A model generated the notes under the pieces. It was given only the letters and a program-made list of their open reading frames with translations, was not told the DNA's origin and did not search any database. A DNA stretch of 64,000 bases from Bacteroidota bacterium. Its GTDB lineage: Bacteria > Bacteroidota > Bacteroidia > Bacteroidales > SKPS01. Position numbers and translations under genes: made by a program. Shown in pieces: positions 1-8,657 of this stretch. Where the stretch lies: the NCBI GenBank assembly GCA_022709695.1, contig JAKLII010000001.1, positions 522,881 to 586,880 on the forward strand, written 5' to 3'. The number at the start of each line of letters is the position of its first letter. Positions within the stretch are counted from its first letter, which is position 1.

Positions 1-371
1 TGGCCGTCGTGAAAGGGGCTGCCGTGGCAGGAGTGCCACCCCGTGTCATGGGAATCGGTCCCGTGCCGGCCACCCTGAAACTGCTGGCCAGGCTCAACCT
101 CACACTCAGCGATTTCGACCTCATCGAACTCAACGAAGCCTTTGCTGCCCAGTCCCTTGCATGCATCCGGCAGCTGGGATTGAAGGACGATGACCCCCGC
201 ATCAACCCCCTTGGGGGTGCCATCGCCCTCGGACATCCGCTGGGGATGAGCGGCGCACGGTTGGTGACTACCGCCACGCATCAGCTTCAGAAGTCGGGCG
301 GGAAGCTGGCACTCTGCACCATGTGCATCGGCGTTGGACAAGGCATCGCCATGGTGATTGAGCGGATTTAA
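1..371 (+). CDS. Thiolase (acetyl-CoA acetyltransferase), C-terminal part, cut by window start
   Basis: The frame is open to base 3, so the gene begins outside the window; the GTG at 9 is internal. Visible motifs are those of thiolase C-terminal domains: NEAFAAQ, then [16 protein letters not shown] with the active-site His, and [10 protein letters not shown] with the second catalytic Cys. Thiolases condense two acetyl-CoA to acetoacetyl-CoA or run the reverse cleavage in fatty-acid and amino-acid breakdown, in the cytoplasm. The final glycine-rich segment is complete and the stop lies just before a Bacteroidota-type promoter for the next gene. Biosynthetic and degradative thiolases cannot be separated from this fragment. 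Confidence 0.93.
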   Translation, partial: AVVKGAAVAGVPPRVMGIGPVPATLKLLARLNLTLSDFDLIELNEAFAAQSLACIRQLGLKDDDPRINPLGGAIALGHPLGMSGARLVTTATHQLQKSGGKLALCTMCIGVGQGIAMVIERI

Positions 372-375
372 TCCG

Positions 376-383
376 TATATTTG
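376..383 (+). promoter_or_regulatory. TAnnTTTG -7 promoter element
   Basis: TATATTTG matches the Bacteroidota -7 consensus and lies 37 bases before the lipoprotein start at 420, right after the thiolase stop. No clear TTTG -33 box is visible because that region is thiolase coding sequence. Confidence 0.5.
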
Positions 384-419
384 CATCAGGGGACCATTCC
401 CCTCACCAAGAACATTTCT

Positions 420-1649
420 ATGAAACGCATCTTTAGGTTTGCCGTGATCTGCTGCCTGGCATTCGCCGTATCGTGCGGTGAGGGTCAGCTTTTTCAGAGG
501 AAAGTGAAAATTAAGGGGGTAATCGACAAGAATGCCAAAATGAAAAAGGGGTACAAAGGCCCCATGCTCAAAGATGCGAAAAAGGTGCTGATCTTCTACG
601 GCATCGATTACGACCTGGCCAGCATCGGAAATGATGGGAGTTTCACCGGAAAGGCACCCCTGGGGAGCGCCACCGTGGTGGCATTCCTCACCGACAATAA
701 CGAATTCATCGGCAACCTGTTCATCAGCGGGCTCAACTTCCTCCCCCTTAATGTAGCCGGCAGCAACGTGAGCACCATCGACCTGTCGACCCTCACCCAG
801 GACAGCACCCGCATCATTCCGGCAAACGACCCCATCGGGTCGCAAATCATCCTGTCGCAGGAGGAACTGGAATTCATGCAGCAGGTGGGATCTTACTACG
901 AAGCTCTCGCGAAGAATATCGATATGAACAACGATGGCCAGCCCGACATCCTGCAAAGTGGCATCATCAGGGTGAACACCATGCAGATGTTCGATGCAGG
1001 AATCTTCGGTATCAATTCCGTGGGGCCGGTGCAAAAACCCGACAGCACGATCGTGAACACCTACCAGATCCATGTAGTGGGCGACAACGGCTGGATCTCC
1101 AATACGTCAAACGCAACGGCAGAAAATGCCACGCTGACGGGCCCTGCAGGCAACCCCTACAACGACCTGCACAATGCAGGGAACAGCTACATCAACAACA
1201 AGGAATTCAAACTCAACTTCAGCCGGGGCAACGGCTGGGGCGGCCCCCCCTTTGGACCGGGAGAGTACACGCTTGGCCTTGACAACCAAATATTTACATT
1301 CAACTACAGCAACATCACCATGGACCAGTACACCGTGCTGGCGATACCTACCCTGCAAACCGATGCCTCCGGGATCATCACCCATGTGAACCTGGAATAC
1401 AAAATGCGGAACGGCACCACGGTGAATCCGAGGTTCCTGATGACCTCCACCATCAAGGTATGCTTCGGAAATGCCAGCGGATCAGGATTGTACGAGCTGC
1501 GTAATGATGATGGGGTGCCCCCGGAGAGTTACAACCTCTATTCCATCGCCATCCCCGAACCCTTCAACATTACGGCGGTGCAGAATGTCTCAATCAGCTA
1601 TTTCGACCTCTTCGGCAATGAAATCATCTGCGGATGGAGTAAAAACTAA
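420..1649 (+). CDS. Exported lipoprotein of unknown function
   Basis: The 409-residue product starts MKRIF with a hydrophobic stretch ending in a lipobox-like AVSC, so it is probably a lipid-anchored envelope protein. The ATG at 420 is chosen because it begins the signal peptide; upstream in-frame codons from 381 lie in the promoter region. Mid-protein there is a calcium-loop-like NNDGQPD motif of the kind seen in thrombospondin type 3 and EF-hand-like repeats. No enzyme domain is recognised. The stop overlaps the start of the downstream glycosyltransferase by 32 bases, so the two are probably co-transcribed. Confidence 0.8.
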   Translation: MKRIFRFAVICCLAFAVSCGEGQLFQRKVKIKGVIDKNAKMKKGYKGPMLKDAKKVLIFYGIDYDLASIGNDGSFTGKAPLGSATVVAFLTDNNEFIGNLFISGLNFLPLNVAGSNVSTIDLSTLTQDSTRIIPANDPIGSQIILSQEELEFMQQVGSYYEALAKNIDMNNDGQPDILQSGIIRVNTMQMFDAGIFGINSVGPVQKPDSTIVNTYQIHVVGDNGWISNTSNATAENATLTGPAGNPYNDLHNAGNSYINNKEFKLNFSRGNGWGGPPFGPGEYTLGLDNQIFTFNYSNITMDQYTVLAIPTLQTDASGIITHVNLEYKMRNGTTVNPRFLMTSTIKVCFGNASGSGLYELRNDDGVPPESYNLYSIAIPEPFNITAVQNVSISYFDLFGNEIICGWSKN

Positions 1650-2841
1650 CATCAGGGTATGCATCCCTGCGTTGGATGAGCTGGAATGGCTGCCCCGTAC
1701 CCTCGGATCGTTTGCGCAGCAAACCTGTGATTCGTTCTGCGTGGTGGTATGCATAAATCAGCCCGAAAGCTGGCGCAGCGATCCCGGAAAAAGGGAGATT
1801 TGCGCAAACAACGACAAGACCCTGAAGCTGGCAGCCCGGATGGCCCGTGACCTCCCCTACCCGCTGCACTTGGTGGACCGGTGCTCGCCGGGCAGGGGCT
1901 GGAAACCGCGACAGGGGGGCGCGGGGGCTGCCCGGAGGGAGGCCATGGATTTTGCCATGAAGCTGGGGGGGGAGGATATCCTGCTGGTATCGGCTGATGC
2001 AGATAGCCTGTACGACCCTGATTACCTTAAAGATATAGCCGAACGTTTTTCAAGGTTCCCCCATGTCGAAGCCATAGCCGCACCCTATTACCATGCTGCC
2101 ACCGGGGATGATGCCATAGATCGGGCAATGCTTGAATATGAGCTCTTTATGCGCTTTTACCTCCTCAATCTGATCGGCACGGGCAGTCCGTATGCCTTTA
2201 CCGCCATAGGGTCGGCCCTGGCGGTAACCGGAAAAGGGTACCGCGCCATTGGAGGGATGCCACCGAAGCCGGTGGGCGAGGATTTTTACCTGCTCCAGAA
2301 ATCGGCCAAAAGGTCGAAGATGCTGCTGGGGCTGGACAGCAGGGCGTATCCTGCCGCCCGGTACAGCCACAGGGTAGCCTACGGCACCGGCCCCGCCCTG
2401 CGCGATGGTACCTCTGGCAATACCCTGCGGTACGCCATCATCCACCCCCGCCATTTCGAAAAGCTGCACCAGCTCTATCAGTGCTTTCAGGAATTGTACC
2501 GGAAAAATATCCCCACCCCTGCCGATGCATTCACCGGGGAGATCTTCGGGGAAAATATCTGGGAAAAACTTCGCCAGAATGTCGCAGGATTGGCTACCTT
2601 TACCAAAGCGTGCCACCAGAAGTTCGACGGGCTGCGCATCTGGCAGTGGATGCGCCGTGAGGCGGCAGGGGACAACCCGCGGAAGGCGCTGTACGCCAAC
2701 CTGGAGCTGCACCTTCCCGGCTTTGCGGCCGCCATCGGCTGGGACGGGGCTTCACAGCCGGCGTTGCAGCAGCTGGTACAGATGCGGGAGGCCGTGGTGA
2801 AAACCGAAAATGAAAGGAGATTTGCCCATGACGCAACATGA
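1618..2841 (+). CDS. Family 2-like glycosyltransferase
   Basis: With the ATG at 1618 the protein is 407 residues and opens with a GT-A fold nucleotide-binding strand (VCIPALDE). A DAD-type metal-binding motif follows (SADADSLYDPDYL), and later GEDFYLLQK resembles the catalytic acid region of GT2 enzymes. It is likely cytoplasmic and transfers a sugar from an activated donor; the acceptor is unknown. An upstream reading from 1471 exists in this frame but lies wholly within the lipoprotein gene, so 1618 is preferred. The 3' end overlaps the miaA start by 14 bases. Confidence 0.8.
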   Translation: MKSSADGVKTNIRVCIPALDELEWLPRTLGSFAQQTCDSFCVVVCINQPESWRSDPGKREICANNDKTLKLAARMARDLPYPLHLVDRCSPGRGWKPRQGGAGAARREAMDFAMKLGGEDILLVSADADSLYDPDYLKDIAERFSRFPHVEAIAAPYYHAATGDDAIDRAMLEYELFMRFYLLNLIGTGSPYAFTAIGSALAVTGKGYRAIGGMPPKPVGEDFYLLQKSAKRSKMLLGLDSRAYPAARYSHRVAYGTGPALRDGTSGNTLRYAIIHPRHFEKLHQLYQCFQELYRKNIPTPADAFTGEIFGENIWEKLRQNVAGLATFTKACHQKFDGLRIWQWMRREAAGDNPRKALYANLELHLPGFAAAIGWDGASQPALQQLVQMREAVVKTENERRFAHDAT

Positions 2842-3772
2842 ACCGGGTCTGATTACCGTCCTGGGGCCCACCGCTGCGGGAAAAACGAGGCTGGCTGCCC
2901 TGCTGGCCGATGCGGTAAACGGCGAAATCATCTCCGCCGACTCGCGGCAGGTGTACCGGCGGATGGACATCGGGACCGGCAAGGACCTGGATGATTACCA
3001 GGTAGATGGGAAAACAATCCCCTGCCACATGGTGGATATCGCAGAGCCCGGCGAGGCGTACGACCTGCACCGCTACCTGCACGATTTCAGCACGGCCTTT
3101 TCCGGCATCACCGCCCGCGGCAGGCAACCCGTGCTCTGTGGCGGAAGCGGGATGTACCTCGAAGGAGTGATCTCGGCCTACCACCTGCCCCCGGCCCCGG
3201 TGGATCCAGTCCTCCGTTTGAAACTGGAAGCCTTCCCCGACGAGGTGCTGGTGCAGATGCTGCAAGCCCGGAAAGCGCTGCACAACACCACCGATACCAC
3301 CGACCGCAGCAGGCTCATCCGGGCGCTGGAGATAGCCCTCACCGCAGAAAACGGCACCACAGCCCCGCAGGACAACCTGCTGCAGCACATCGGGCACCTG
3401 GTGCTGGGGGTGGCCGTGCCCCGGGAGGTGCTGAGGGAGAGGATCACCCGGCGCCTGCAGGACCGCCTGCAGCAGGGGCTGGTGGAGGAGGTGCAGGCGC
3501 TGCTCGACAGCGGCCTCACCCCCGGACAGATGCGCTACTACGGTCTCGAATACCGCTACGTGACCGACTACCTTACCGGCGTAACCCGCTACGAGGCCAT
3601 GGTGGGACTGCTGAACACCGCCATCCACCAGTTCGCCAAGCGACAGATGACCTGGTTCAGGAGGATGGAAAAAAACGGCATCCCGATCCACTGGATCGAC
3701 GGCAACGGAAATGAAAATCAGCGGCTTGAGGAATCGTTAACAATTTGCTGCGCAAACGGTTTTAGTTTTTGA
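2828..3772 (+). CDS. miaA: tRNA dimethylallyltransferase MiaA
   Basis: The 314-residue protein shows the P-loop GPTAAGKT (residues 13-20), the ADSRQVYRRMDIGTGK motif that contacts substrate tRNA, GGSGMYLEG, and a C-terminal KRQMTWFRR segment. MiaA adds a dimethylallyl group to A37 of tRNAs reading UNN codons. The ATG at 2828 is preferred over 2810 because AAAGGAG sits about 10 bases before it, and the 2810 ATG itself overlaps that ribosome-binding site. Length is normal for the family. The start overlaps the glycosyltransferase stop. Confidence 0.97.
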   Translation: MTQHEPGLITVLGPTAAGKTRLAALLADAVNGEIISADSRQVYRRMDIGTGKDLDDYQVDGKTIPCHMVDIAEPGEAYDLHRYLHDFSTAFSGITARGRQPVLCGGSGMYLEGVISAYHLPPAPVDPVLRLKLEAFPDEVLVQMLQARKALHNTTDTTDRSRLIRALEIALTAENGTTAPQDNLLQHIGHLVLGVAVPREVLRERITRRLQDRLQQGLVEEVQALLDSGLTPGQMRYYGLEYRYVTDYLTGVTRYEAMVGLLNTAIHQFAKRQMTWFRRMEKNGIPIHWIDGNGNENQRLEESLTICCANGFSF

Positions 3773-3773
3773 C

Positions 3774-3781
3774 TACCTTCG
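3774..3781 (+). promoter_or_regulatory. Possible -7 promoter element (TACCTTCG)
   Basis: One mismatch from TAnnTTTG, 19 bases before the start at 3800 and immediately after the miaA stop. A TTTG lies at 3744-3747, but the spacing (26) is longer than usual. Confidence 0.35.
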
Positions 3782-3799
3782 TATGGAAAGTATGGTCCC

Positions 3800-5980
3800 A
3801 TGAAGCTGAAGAAAAAGCACTATATCCCCGGATTGGTCCTCATGCTGATCATCCTGCTGGCCGCCATCGCACCCCCGGTGGCAAAGCAGTACCTGCAAAA
3901 CCATTCGGAAGAGATGATCGGGCGGAAGATCACCCTGGACCGGCTGAAGATCAACTATTTCAGATGCAGCATAAGCCTCAGGGGCTTCGCCATGTTCGAA
4001 CAGAACAAACAGGACACCTTTGTGGCCTTTGACCGTTTTTACCTGAATTTTTCCCCCTGGAAACTCCTAAGGCACGAATACGCGGTATCGGCCCTGGAGC
4101 TCACCGACCCCACCATCAGTATTGCCCGCAAAGACTCCCTCTTCAACTTTAGCGATCTGATTCCGCCCGACGACTCCACAGACACCGATACCACCTCCTC
4201 CACCACCAAATATTCCGTTAAAAACCTAAGGATCAGTGGTGGGGCCATCCGGTACAGCGACCTGAACAGCGGGGATGCACAGGAGGTCTGCGATCTGGGC
4301 ATCGAACTGCCGGAGATCGCCTGGAACAGCCGTCAGGCCGATGTTGGGCTCAGCTTCACCCTGGGTGCCGGGGGCCAGGTAGCCCTCAGGGGTTCCGTGA
4401 ACCCGGAACAGGAGCGGTACAACATGGAGGTTGATATAAAACACATTGACCTGCAGCCCTTTGCATCGTTTGCCAAACCCTGGCTGGCGGTTCAGTCCCT
4501 GGAGGGGCTCCTTGATACGCGCCTCCACCTCGCAGGCTCCCTGCAGGATCCGCTCGATCTGGTGATCAGGGGCGGTGTTGCCCTCAGCAGGTTCAAAGCC
4601 ACAGATCCTGCCGGCAAACCCATCTGTGCCATCCGTCAGCTGGAGGTTGCGCTGGACTCCATCAGCCTGGTAGAGGAACAGTACCACATCGCTTCGGTGG
4701 TGTTGGATCATCCGGAGATCACCTACACCATGGACAGAGAAAGCAACACCCTCGACAGGCTGCTGGCCCCGTTGTATGAGGATGTGCCTGCCCCCGACAC
4801 CTCAGGTGCCGGAGCCACAGCCGGTGATTCCACGGTTGCGGATACCCCTTCCGAAATGCACTATTCCATCAGAAACCTTGCAATCCGCAACGGCAGTGTG
4901 CAGTTTACCGACCTTACCCTCAACCGGCCCTTCACCTACCCTGTAACCGCCATTGAGGCCGTCATGACCGGGTTCAGCGACCTGGGAACCGCCATCCCCG
5001 TGAACCTGAGCATGATGCTGGACCAGGCCGGGTCCTTCAAAGGGGAGCTGGTGATGGACATGCGCAACCCGGACAACCTCTCCTTTAAGGGTGTGCTGAA
5101 CAACCTGTCCCTGAGCCGTTTCAGCCCGTACAGCGAATACTGGATTGCACGGCCAGTAACGGGTGGCACCTTTCATTATAAAGGGGACCTGAAGATGACC
5201 CCCACACAGCTCAGCAACAAAAACCACATCCACATCGCCGGACTCGAAACCGGCCGGAAAACGGGCGACACCACAGCCTACCGGGTGCCCGTGGGGCTTG
5301 CGCTGTATGTGCTGAAGGACCGGCACGACATGATCACCTTCGACCTTCCTGTATCCGGAAATCCCTCTGCTCCCAACTTCAGGCTGGGAAAAATCATCCT
5401 GAAGACCCTGGAGGAGTTCCTGATCAAAACCGCTGCAGCCCCTTTCACTGCCATGGCGCGGTCGCTGGGGATGGAGGGGGAAGACCTGGAATCGTTGAAA
5501 TTCTGGTACCTGCAGGATACGCTGGATGGATCCACGCAGAATAGGCTGGGGCGGATAGCAGAGATCTCGGGGAAAAAGCCGGAGCTCACATTTACCTTCA
5601 TCCAAACCGGCATTCCCGACAGGGAAATAGAGATGGTGGCCTTCCGGATCCTCCGGGATGAGTATCTCTCCTATCTGCAGAAGCAGGGGAATACCGGCGC
5701 CACACCGGAAAGCATCCGGCTTGATGACCCTGCATTCCTAGAATTCTGCGGCCTCAGCGCCGGCATTCCTGATACCGGAACGCTGCTGGACCGCGCAGGG
5801 CGGGAGAAGACCATGCTGGGGTACCGGCAGATCCTCACCGCAAGGCAAACCGCTATGAAGAACTTCCTGACGGCGAAAGGGATGCCGGAGAAGGCGGTCC
5901 TTTTCAGGACTGCGGATGTAAAAGCAGGAAGTGACCAAACCGAAAGTCCCGGATACCACATAGAAATCAGTCTGAACTAA
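3800..5980 (+). CDS. DUF748 / AsmA-like envelope protein
   Basis: The 726-residue protein has one N-terminal transmembrane segment (about residues 9-30) followed by a long beta-rich region. Features typical of DUF748 proteins are the early GRKITLDRLKINYF segment and the later alternation of RISGGAIRYSD-like and RNGSVQFTD-like repeats, as in AsmA/TamB-type lipid-transport bridge proteins. It probably spans the periplasm, anchored in the inner membrane. This role is inferred from the family; nothing in the sequence defines a substrate. The next gene follows after 19 bases on the same strand. Confidence 0.8.
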   Translation: MKLKKKHYIPGLVLMLIILLAAIAPPVAKQYLQNHSEEMIGRKITLDRLKINYFRCSISLRGFAMFEQNKQDTFVAFDRFYLNFSPWKLLRHEYAVSALELTDPTISIARKDSLFNFSDLIPPDDSTDTDTTSSTTKYSVKNLRISGGAIRYSDLNSGDAQEVCDLGIELPEIAWNSRQADVGLSFTLGAGGQVALRGSVNPEQERYNMEVDIKHIDLQPFASFAKPWLAVQSLEGLLDTRLHLAGSLQDPLDLVIRGGVALSRFKATDPAGKPICAIRQLEVALDSISLVEEQYHIASVVLDHPEITYTMDRESNTLDRLLAPLYEDVPAPDTSGAGATAGDSTVADTPSEMHYSIRNLAIRNGSVQFTDLTLNRPFTYPVTAIEAVMTGFSDLGTAIPVNLSMMLDQAGSFKGELVMDMRNPDNLSFKGVLNNLSLSRFSPYSEYWIARPVTGGTFHYKGDLKMTPTQLSNKNHIHIAGLETGRKTGDTTAYRVPVGLALYVLKDRHDMITFDLPVSGNPSAPNFRLGKIILKTLEEFLIKTAAAPFTAMARSLGMEGEDLESLKFWYLQDTLDGSTQNRLGRIAEISGKKPELTFTFIQTGIPDREIEMVAFRILRDEYLSYLQKQGNTGATPESIRLDDPAFLEFCGLSAGIPDTGTLLDRAGREKTMLGYRQILTARQTAMKNFLTAKGMPEKAVLFRTADVKAGSDQTESPGYHIEISLN

Positions 5981-5999
5981 CCCCCAAACACCCAAACCG

Positions 6000-6575
6000 A
6001 TGATACCCATCCTACTACACCGGATTACAGTTACCGCACTAACAGCGGTGCTTGTGGCAGCTGAACCCTGCACCCTCACCATCAGCCACGCAATGCAGGG
6101 GAGCCCCTACACCCTGCGGTACGCCTATTCGCTCCGGTACAAAGGCGATACGGAGAACCCGCTCACCAACGGCAACATCGAGGACCCCGGATGCACTGCC
6201 ACCACCCTTCCGGCGGTATGGAACGGTTTCCACGGCGTGGACCTGGATATGGCGCTGAAGATCAGGAAAAACAAAAAGTTCAGCAAGGTGGAGGTGCGGT
6301 TCCTGGACCTGCCCGGGAGCAGGATCTTTGCCCCTGAGCAGGTGTACCTGTACACCGGACAGGGGAAACACCGGGAGCGGATGAAGCTTGAGAGCGAGGT
6401 GACCCGTGAGGAGAGGGTGGCCGGCGGCTCGGTGGTGATTCACCATTTCAAACTGCGCTCCGAAGGGATGAAGCACCTCTCCCTCCAGGCCGTAAACAAA
6501 GGGGTTTGTCCGCCGGACCACCCCGACGCCGGCCAAACCGCCTGGCTCTTCTGCGATGAGGTGATCTTCAGGTAA
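6000..6575 (+). CDS. Small exported protein resembling a hexosaminidase C-terminal module
   Basis: A hydrophobic N-terminus suggests export. The rest resembles the non-catalytic C-terminal module of Bacteroidota GH20 beta-hexosaminidases: PYTLRYAYSLRYKGD, WNGFHGVDLDMAL, a segment ending PGSRIFAPEQVYLYT, and a terminal AWLFCDEVIF. In those enzymes the module follows the catalytic barrel; here it stands alone in 191 residues with no barrel encoded nearby. It may be a carbohydrate-binding protein or a remnant of a larger enzyme. The start at 6000 is the only good ATG and leaves little room for a longer signal peptide. Confidence 0.6.
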   Translation: MIPILLHRITVTALTAVLVAAEPCTLTISHAMQGSPYTLRYAYSLRYKGDTENPLTNGNIEDPGCTATTLPAVWNGFHGVDLDMALKIRKNKKFSKVEVRFLDLPGSRIFAPEQVYLYTGQGKHRERMKLESEVTREERVAGGSVVIHHFKLRSEGMKHLSLQAVNKGVCPPDHPDAGQTAWLFCDEVIFR

Positions 6576-6584
6576 AAAGCTGCG

Positions 6585-6703
6585 ACAACCCATCTCAAAC
6601 TTGCCTACATTTGATCCTCAGTAGGATGGAATTGGTTTTTGGGCAGACTGAAGTTATAGCCCATGGCAAAAAGACACAACCGAAATATAAAACAGACAAG
6701 AAA
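6585..6703 (+). promoter_or_regulatory. Repeated promoter/leader, copy A
   Basis: The segment begins acaacccatctcaaac and contains the -7 element TACATTTG (6606-6613). Related leaders precede the methyltransferase (9227 onward) and the beta-lactamase (10129 onward). Similarity continues past the -7 element, for example in a gactgaagtta-like stretch, so the copies are homologous leaders rather than just similar promoters. Confidence 0.6.
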
Positions 6704-7435
6704 ATGAACAAAATCAAACAACTTTTCACCATTGCGTTTTTACTGACAACCATTCTGACTTCCGGACAAACCAATACGCCAAAGACAGAAGAACAACCTT
6801 ACATCGAAGTAACCGGAACAGCAGAAAAAGAAGTAGTTCCGGACGAAATCTACATTGGGATTATAATTCGTGAAAAATATGTGAACAAGGTCAAGGTGAC
6901 TATTGAAGAGCAGGAAGAAAAACTAAAAAACGCTATTAAATCACTTGGCATTGACCTGACAAACTTATACTTATCAGATGCAAATGCTGACTTCGTAAAA
7001 TTTCGTTGGCAAAAGAAAGATGTACTGACAAAGAAGGAATATACCTTGAAGGTTTCAGATGCAACGACAGCTGGACAAATATTTCAGGAACTTGAAAAAC
7101 TGGAAATCACAGACGCCTATATTTCAGGAGTAAGCCATTCAAAACTTGACAGCCTGACAGTAGAAGTGAAGATAATGGCAATAAAAGCAGCCAAGAACAA
7201 AGCTGACTATTTGCTGGCGGCAATTGGCGAGCAGACAGGAAAACCATTAATAATCAAGGAAACTGAAACAATGCCACTTTCAAATATTTCGGCAGTTAAT
7301 ATTAGGGGTGCGCGTTCTGGCGAAGAGTTTTATTATGTTGATGGGGTGAAAGTTCGTGATAAAGAAAATGATGAAATTCAATTTCAAAAAATAAAACTCA
7401 AGACAAGTATTTACATCAAGTTCTCCATAAAATAA
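6704..7435 (+). CDS. SIMPL-domain (DUF541) exported protein
   Basis: The ATG at 6704 starts a clear signal peptide (MNKIKQLFTIAFLLTT...TSGQ), so the in-frame codons back to 6611, which lie in the promoter, are not used. The mature part begins IEVTGTAEKEVVPDEIYI, the hallmark opening of SIMPL/DUF541 proteins, which are usually periplasmic or outer-membrane associated. Length (243 residues) is normal. Base composition is visibly more AT-rich than the genes before 6.6 kb, which suggests separate acquisition of this patch. Molecular function of the family is poorly defined. Confidence 0.85.
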   Translation: MNKIKQLFTIAFLLTTILTSGQTNTPKTEEQPYIEVTGTAEKEVVPDEIYIGIIIREKYVNKVKVTIEEQEEKLKNAIKSLGIDLTNLYLSDANADFVKFRWQKKDVLTKKEYTLKVSDATTAGQIFQELEKLEITDAYISGVSHSKLDSLTVEVKIMAIKAAKNKADYLLAAIGEQTGKPLIIKETETMPLSNISAVNIRGARSGEEFYYVDGVKVRDKENDEIQFQKIKLKTSIYIKFSIK

Positions 7436-7467
7436 CAAGAGGATTTAACCCCCAACAGAAAACAACT

Positions 7468-7923
7468 ATGGAGAAACTCATCGAAAGAGAGAACATTTCT
7501 GAAAACCTGAAAGCATCCAATGCGTATCAACAACTTGGCAGGCTTTTAACTGCCCTGGAAGCGAAAGGATTGCCAACTGAAACGGTTGCTTTGATAAGCA
7601 CTGAAATAGAGCAGTTAAATGCCATTTCTGTCATTGACAAACATTTTGTGAAGGCCATACAAGAAAAAGAAAACAGAATTATTATCCTGATAGAGAAGAA
7701 ACATAAAATCGTACCGATTCATTATTACAGGAAATTGTGGATGACATTGGGTATGGCGGCCTTCGGAATACCTCTGGGGCTTGCATTGGGTGTAAGTATT
7801 GGAAATTATGGAATGCTGGCGATTGGTATACCTGTAGGCATGGCAATCGGGTTTGCAGTTGGCTCAGGTATGGACAAGAAGGCTTTCAATGAAGGGAGAC
7901 AACTGGATTTTGAAGTTAAATAG
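7468..7923 (+). CDS. Small two-helix membrane protein with glycine-zipper segments
   Basis: The first ~85 residues are hydrophilic and helical; two Gly-rich hydrophobic segments follow (about 91-112 and 113-135, with repeats such as GIPLGLALGVSIG and GIPVGMAIGFAVG). These look like paired glycine-zipper membrane helices. It begins 32 bases after the SIMPL gene and shares its AT-rich composition, so the two are probably one operon. No known family is recognised with confidence. Confidence 0.75.
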   Translation: MEKLIERENISENLKASNAYQQLGRLLTALEAKGLPTETVALISTEIEQLNAISVIDKHFVKAIQEKENRIIILIEKKHKIVPIHYYRKLWMTLGMAAFGIPLGLALGVSIGNYGMLAIGIPVGMAIGFAVGSGMDKKAFNEGRQLDFEVK

Positions 7924-8000
7924 TAATTTGAAATGCAACGACATACAATCTGCTTTCATCTTCGGAATACTCTACCCAATTTTAGGATATATTAGCTATG

Positions 8001-8198
8001 TGATTTTTTCATAAGTACTTATCTTCCCGAATCCGGCAGGAAAAATTTTCTCTCGCGGAAAAACGCTGAAACTTCGCTGAAAGGCGCTGAAAGAAGATTC
8101 TGCGGATTTCCGCGTGTTTTCTGCGGATTTCCGCGAGAAATTATCCATCGAACTAATTTAGGAAAATTTTTCAATGTGATTTTATCATAACCACTTAT
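8001..8198. repeat. Dispersed hairpin element, copy 1 with flanking repeats
   Basis: The core is 88 bp (8051-8138), bounded by perfect 11-bp inverted repeats TCTCGCGGAAA and TTTCCGCGAGA. Inside are three CGCTGAAA boxes (8064, 8075, 8085) and two copies of CTGCGGATTTCCGCG (8100, 8121). Related AT-rich sequences of the type TGATTTTATCATAA..CTTAT flank both sides (8001-8022 and 8177-8198). An equally long copy lies at 14440-14527 and a 5'-truncated one at 22415-22478. It resembles a REP/MITE-type non-autonomous repeat. Confidence 0.8.
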
Positions 8199-8270
8199 AA
8201 TTCAGGAATTTGCTCGAATCTTAGCGGTCAAAATCACTTCTCAGCCCAACAAAATCAATATGGATAAAGC

Positions 8271-8525
8271 CTATTCCCTGATCAACTTCTGCTGATATGT
8301 CCCACGAGTTCCAGTTATATAGACCAGATAGAGCCCGGGAGCCAGGGCCGTGAGATCCATCATCTCTGCACCTCCCATTAGGTGTGAGCCTTCGGTAATG
8401 TTTACCCTTTTCCGTGTTTGCGTATAATTCTGGCAATGTGTAGGCTATGAGACAAATGGATTGTGCCAGTAATCCCGGATACCTGATGCGTGGCAGGACT
8501 TTCAGGCAACCACCCGCTGATATAT
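8271..8525 (-). pseudogene. Decayed 3' end of a T9SS-exported protein gene
   Basis: Read on the minus strand, the stop at 8271 ends a segment reading MMDLTALAPGLYLVYI followed by QQKLIRE, and upstream RVNITEGS: the typical end of a type A T9SS sorting domain. Further upstream the sequence PATHQVSGITGTI, the usual PNPA-type opening of that domain, appears in another frame, so at least one frameshift separates them. No start or upstream cargo domain remains. This is therefore a remnant of a once longer secreted-protein gene. Confidence 0.65.
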
Positions 8526-8629
8526 CCCCAATGCAACCTCCAGAAACCACAACTCCGTTTTATCCGGTACCATTGCACCCTATTGGCAATAAATTTTCAG
8601 CCCACATGTTGAACATAAATTTATTACTC

Positions 8630-8637
8630 TACCTTTG
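8630..8637 (+). promoter_or_regulatory. TACCTTTG -7 promoter element
   Basis: A perfect TAnnTTTG lies 20 bases before the ATG at 8658, placing the transcript start close to that codon. Confidence 0.5.
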
Positions 8638-8657
8638 GTGGAAGAGTGATTGATAAA

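Noticed and set aside
2600..3691. Long minus-strand ORF (363 codons) opposite the glycosyltransferase and miaA
   Set aside because: It is opposite two genes with clear family motifs and its own translation shows none; high GC reduces stop codons in shadow frames.
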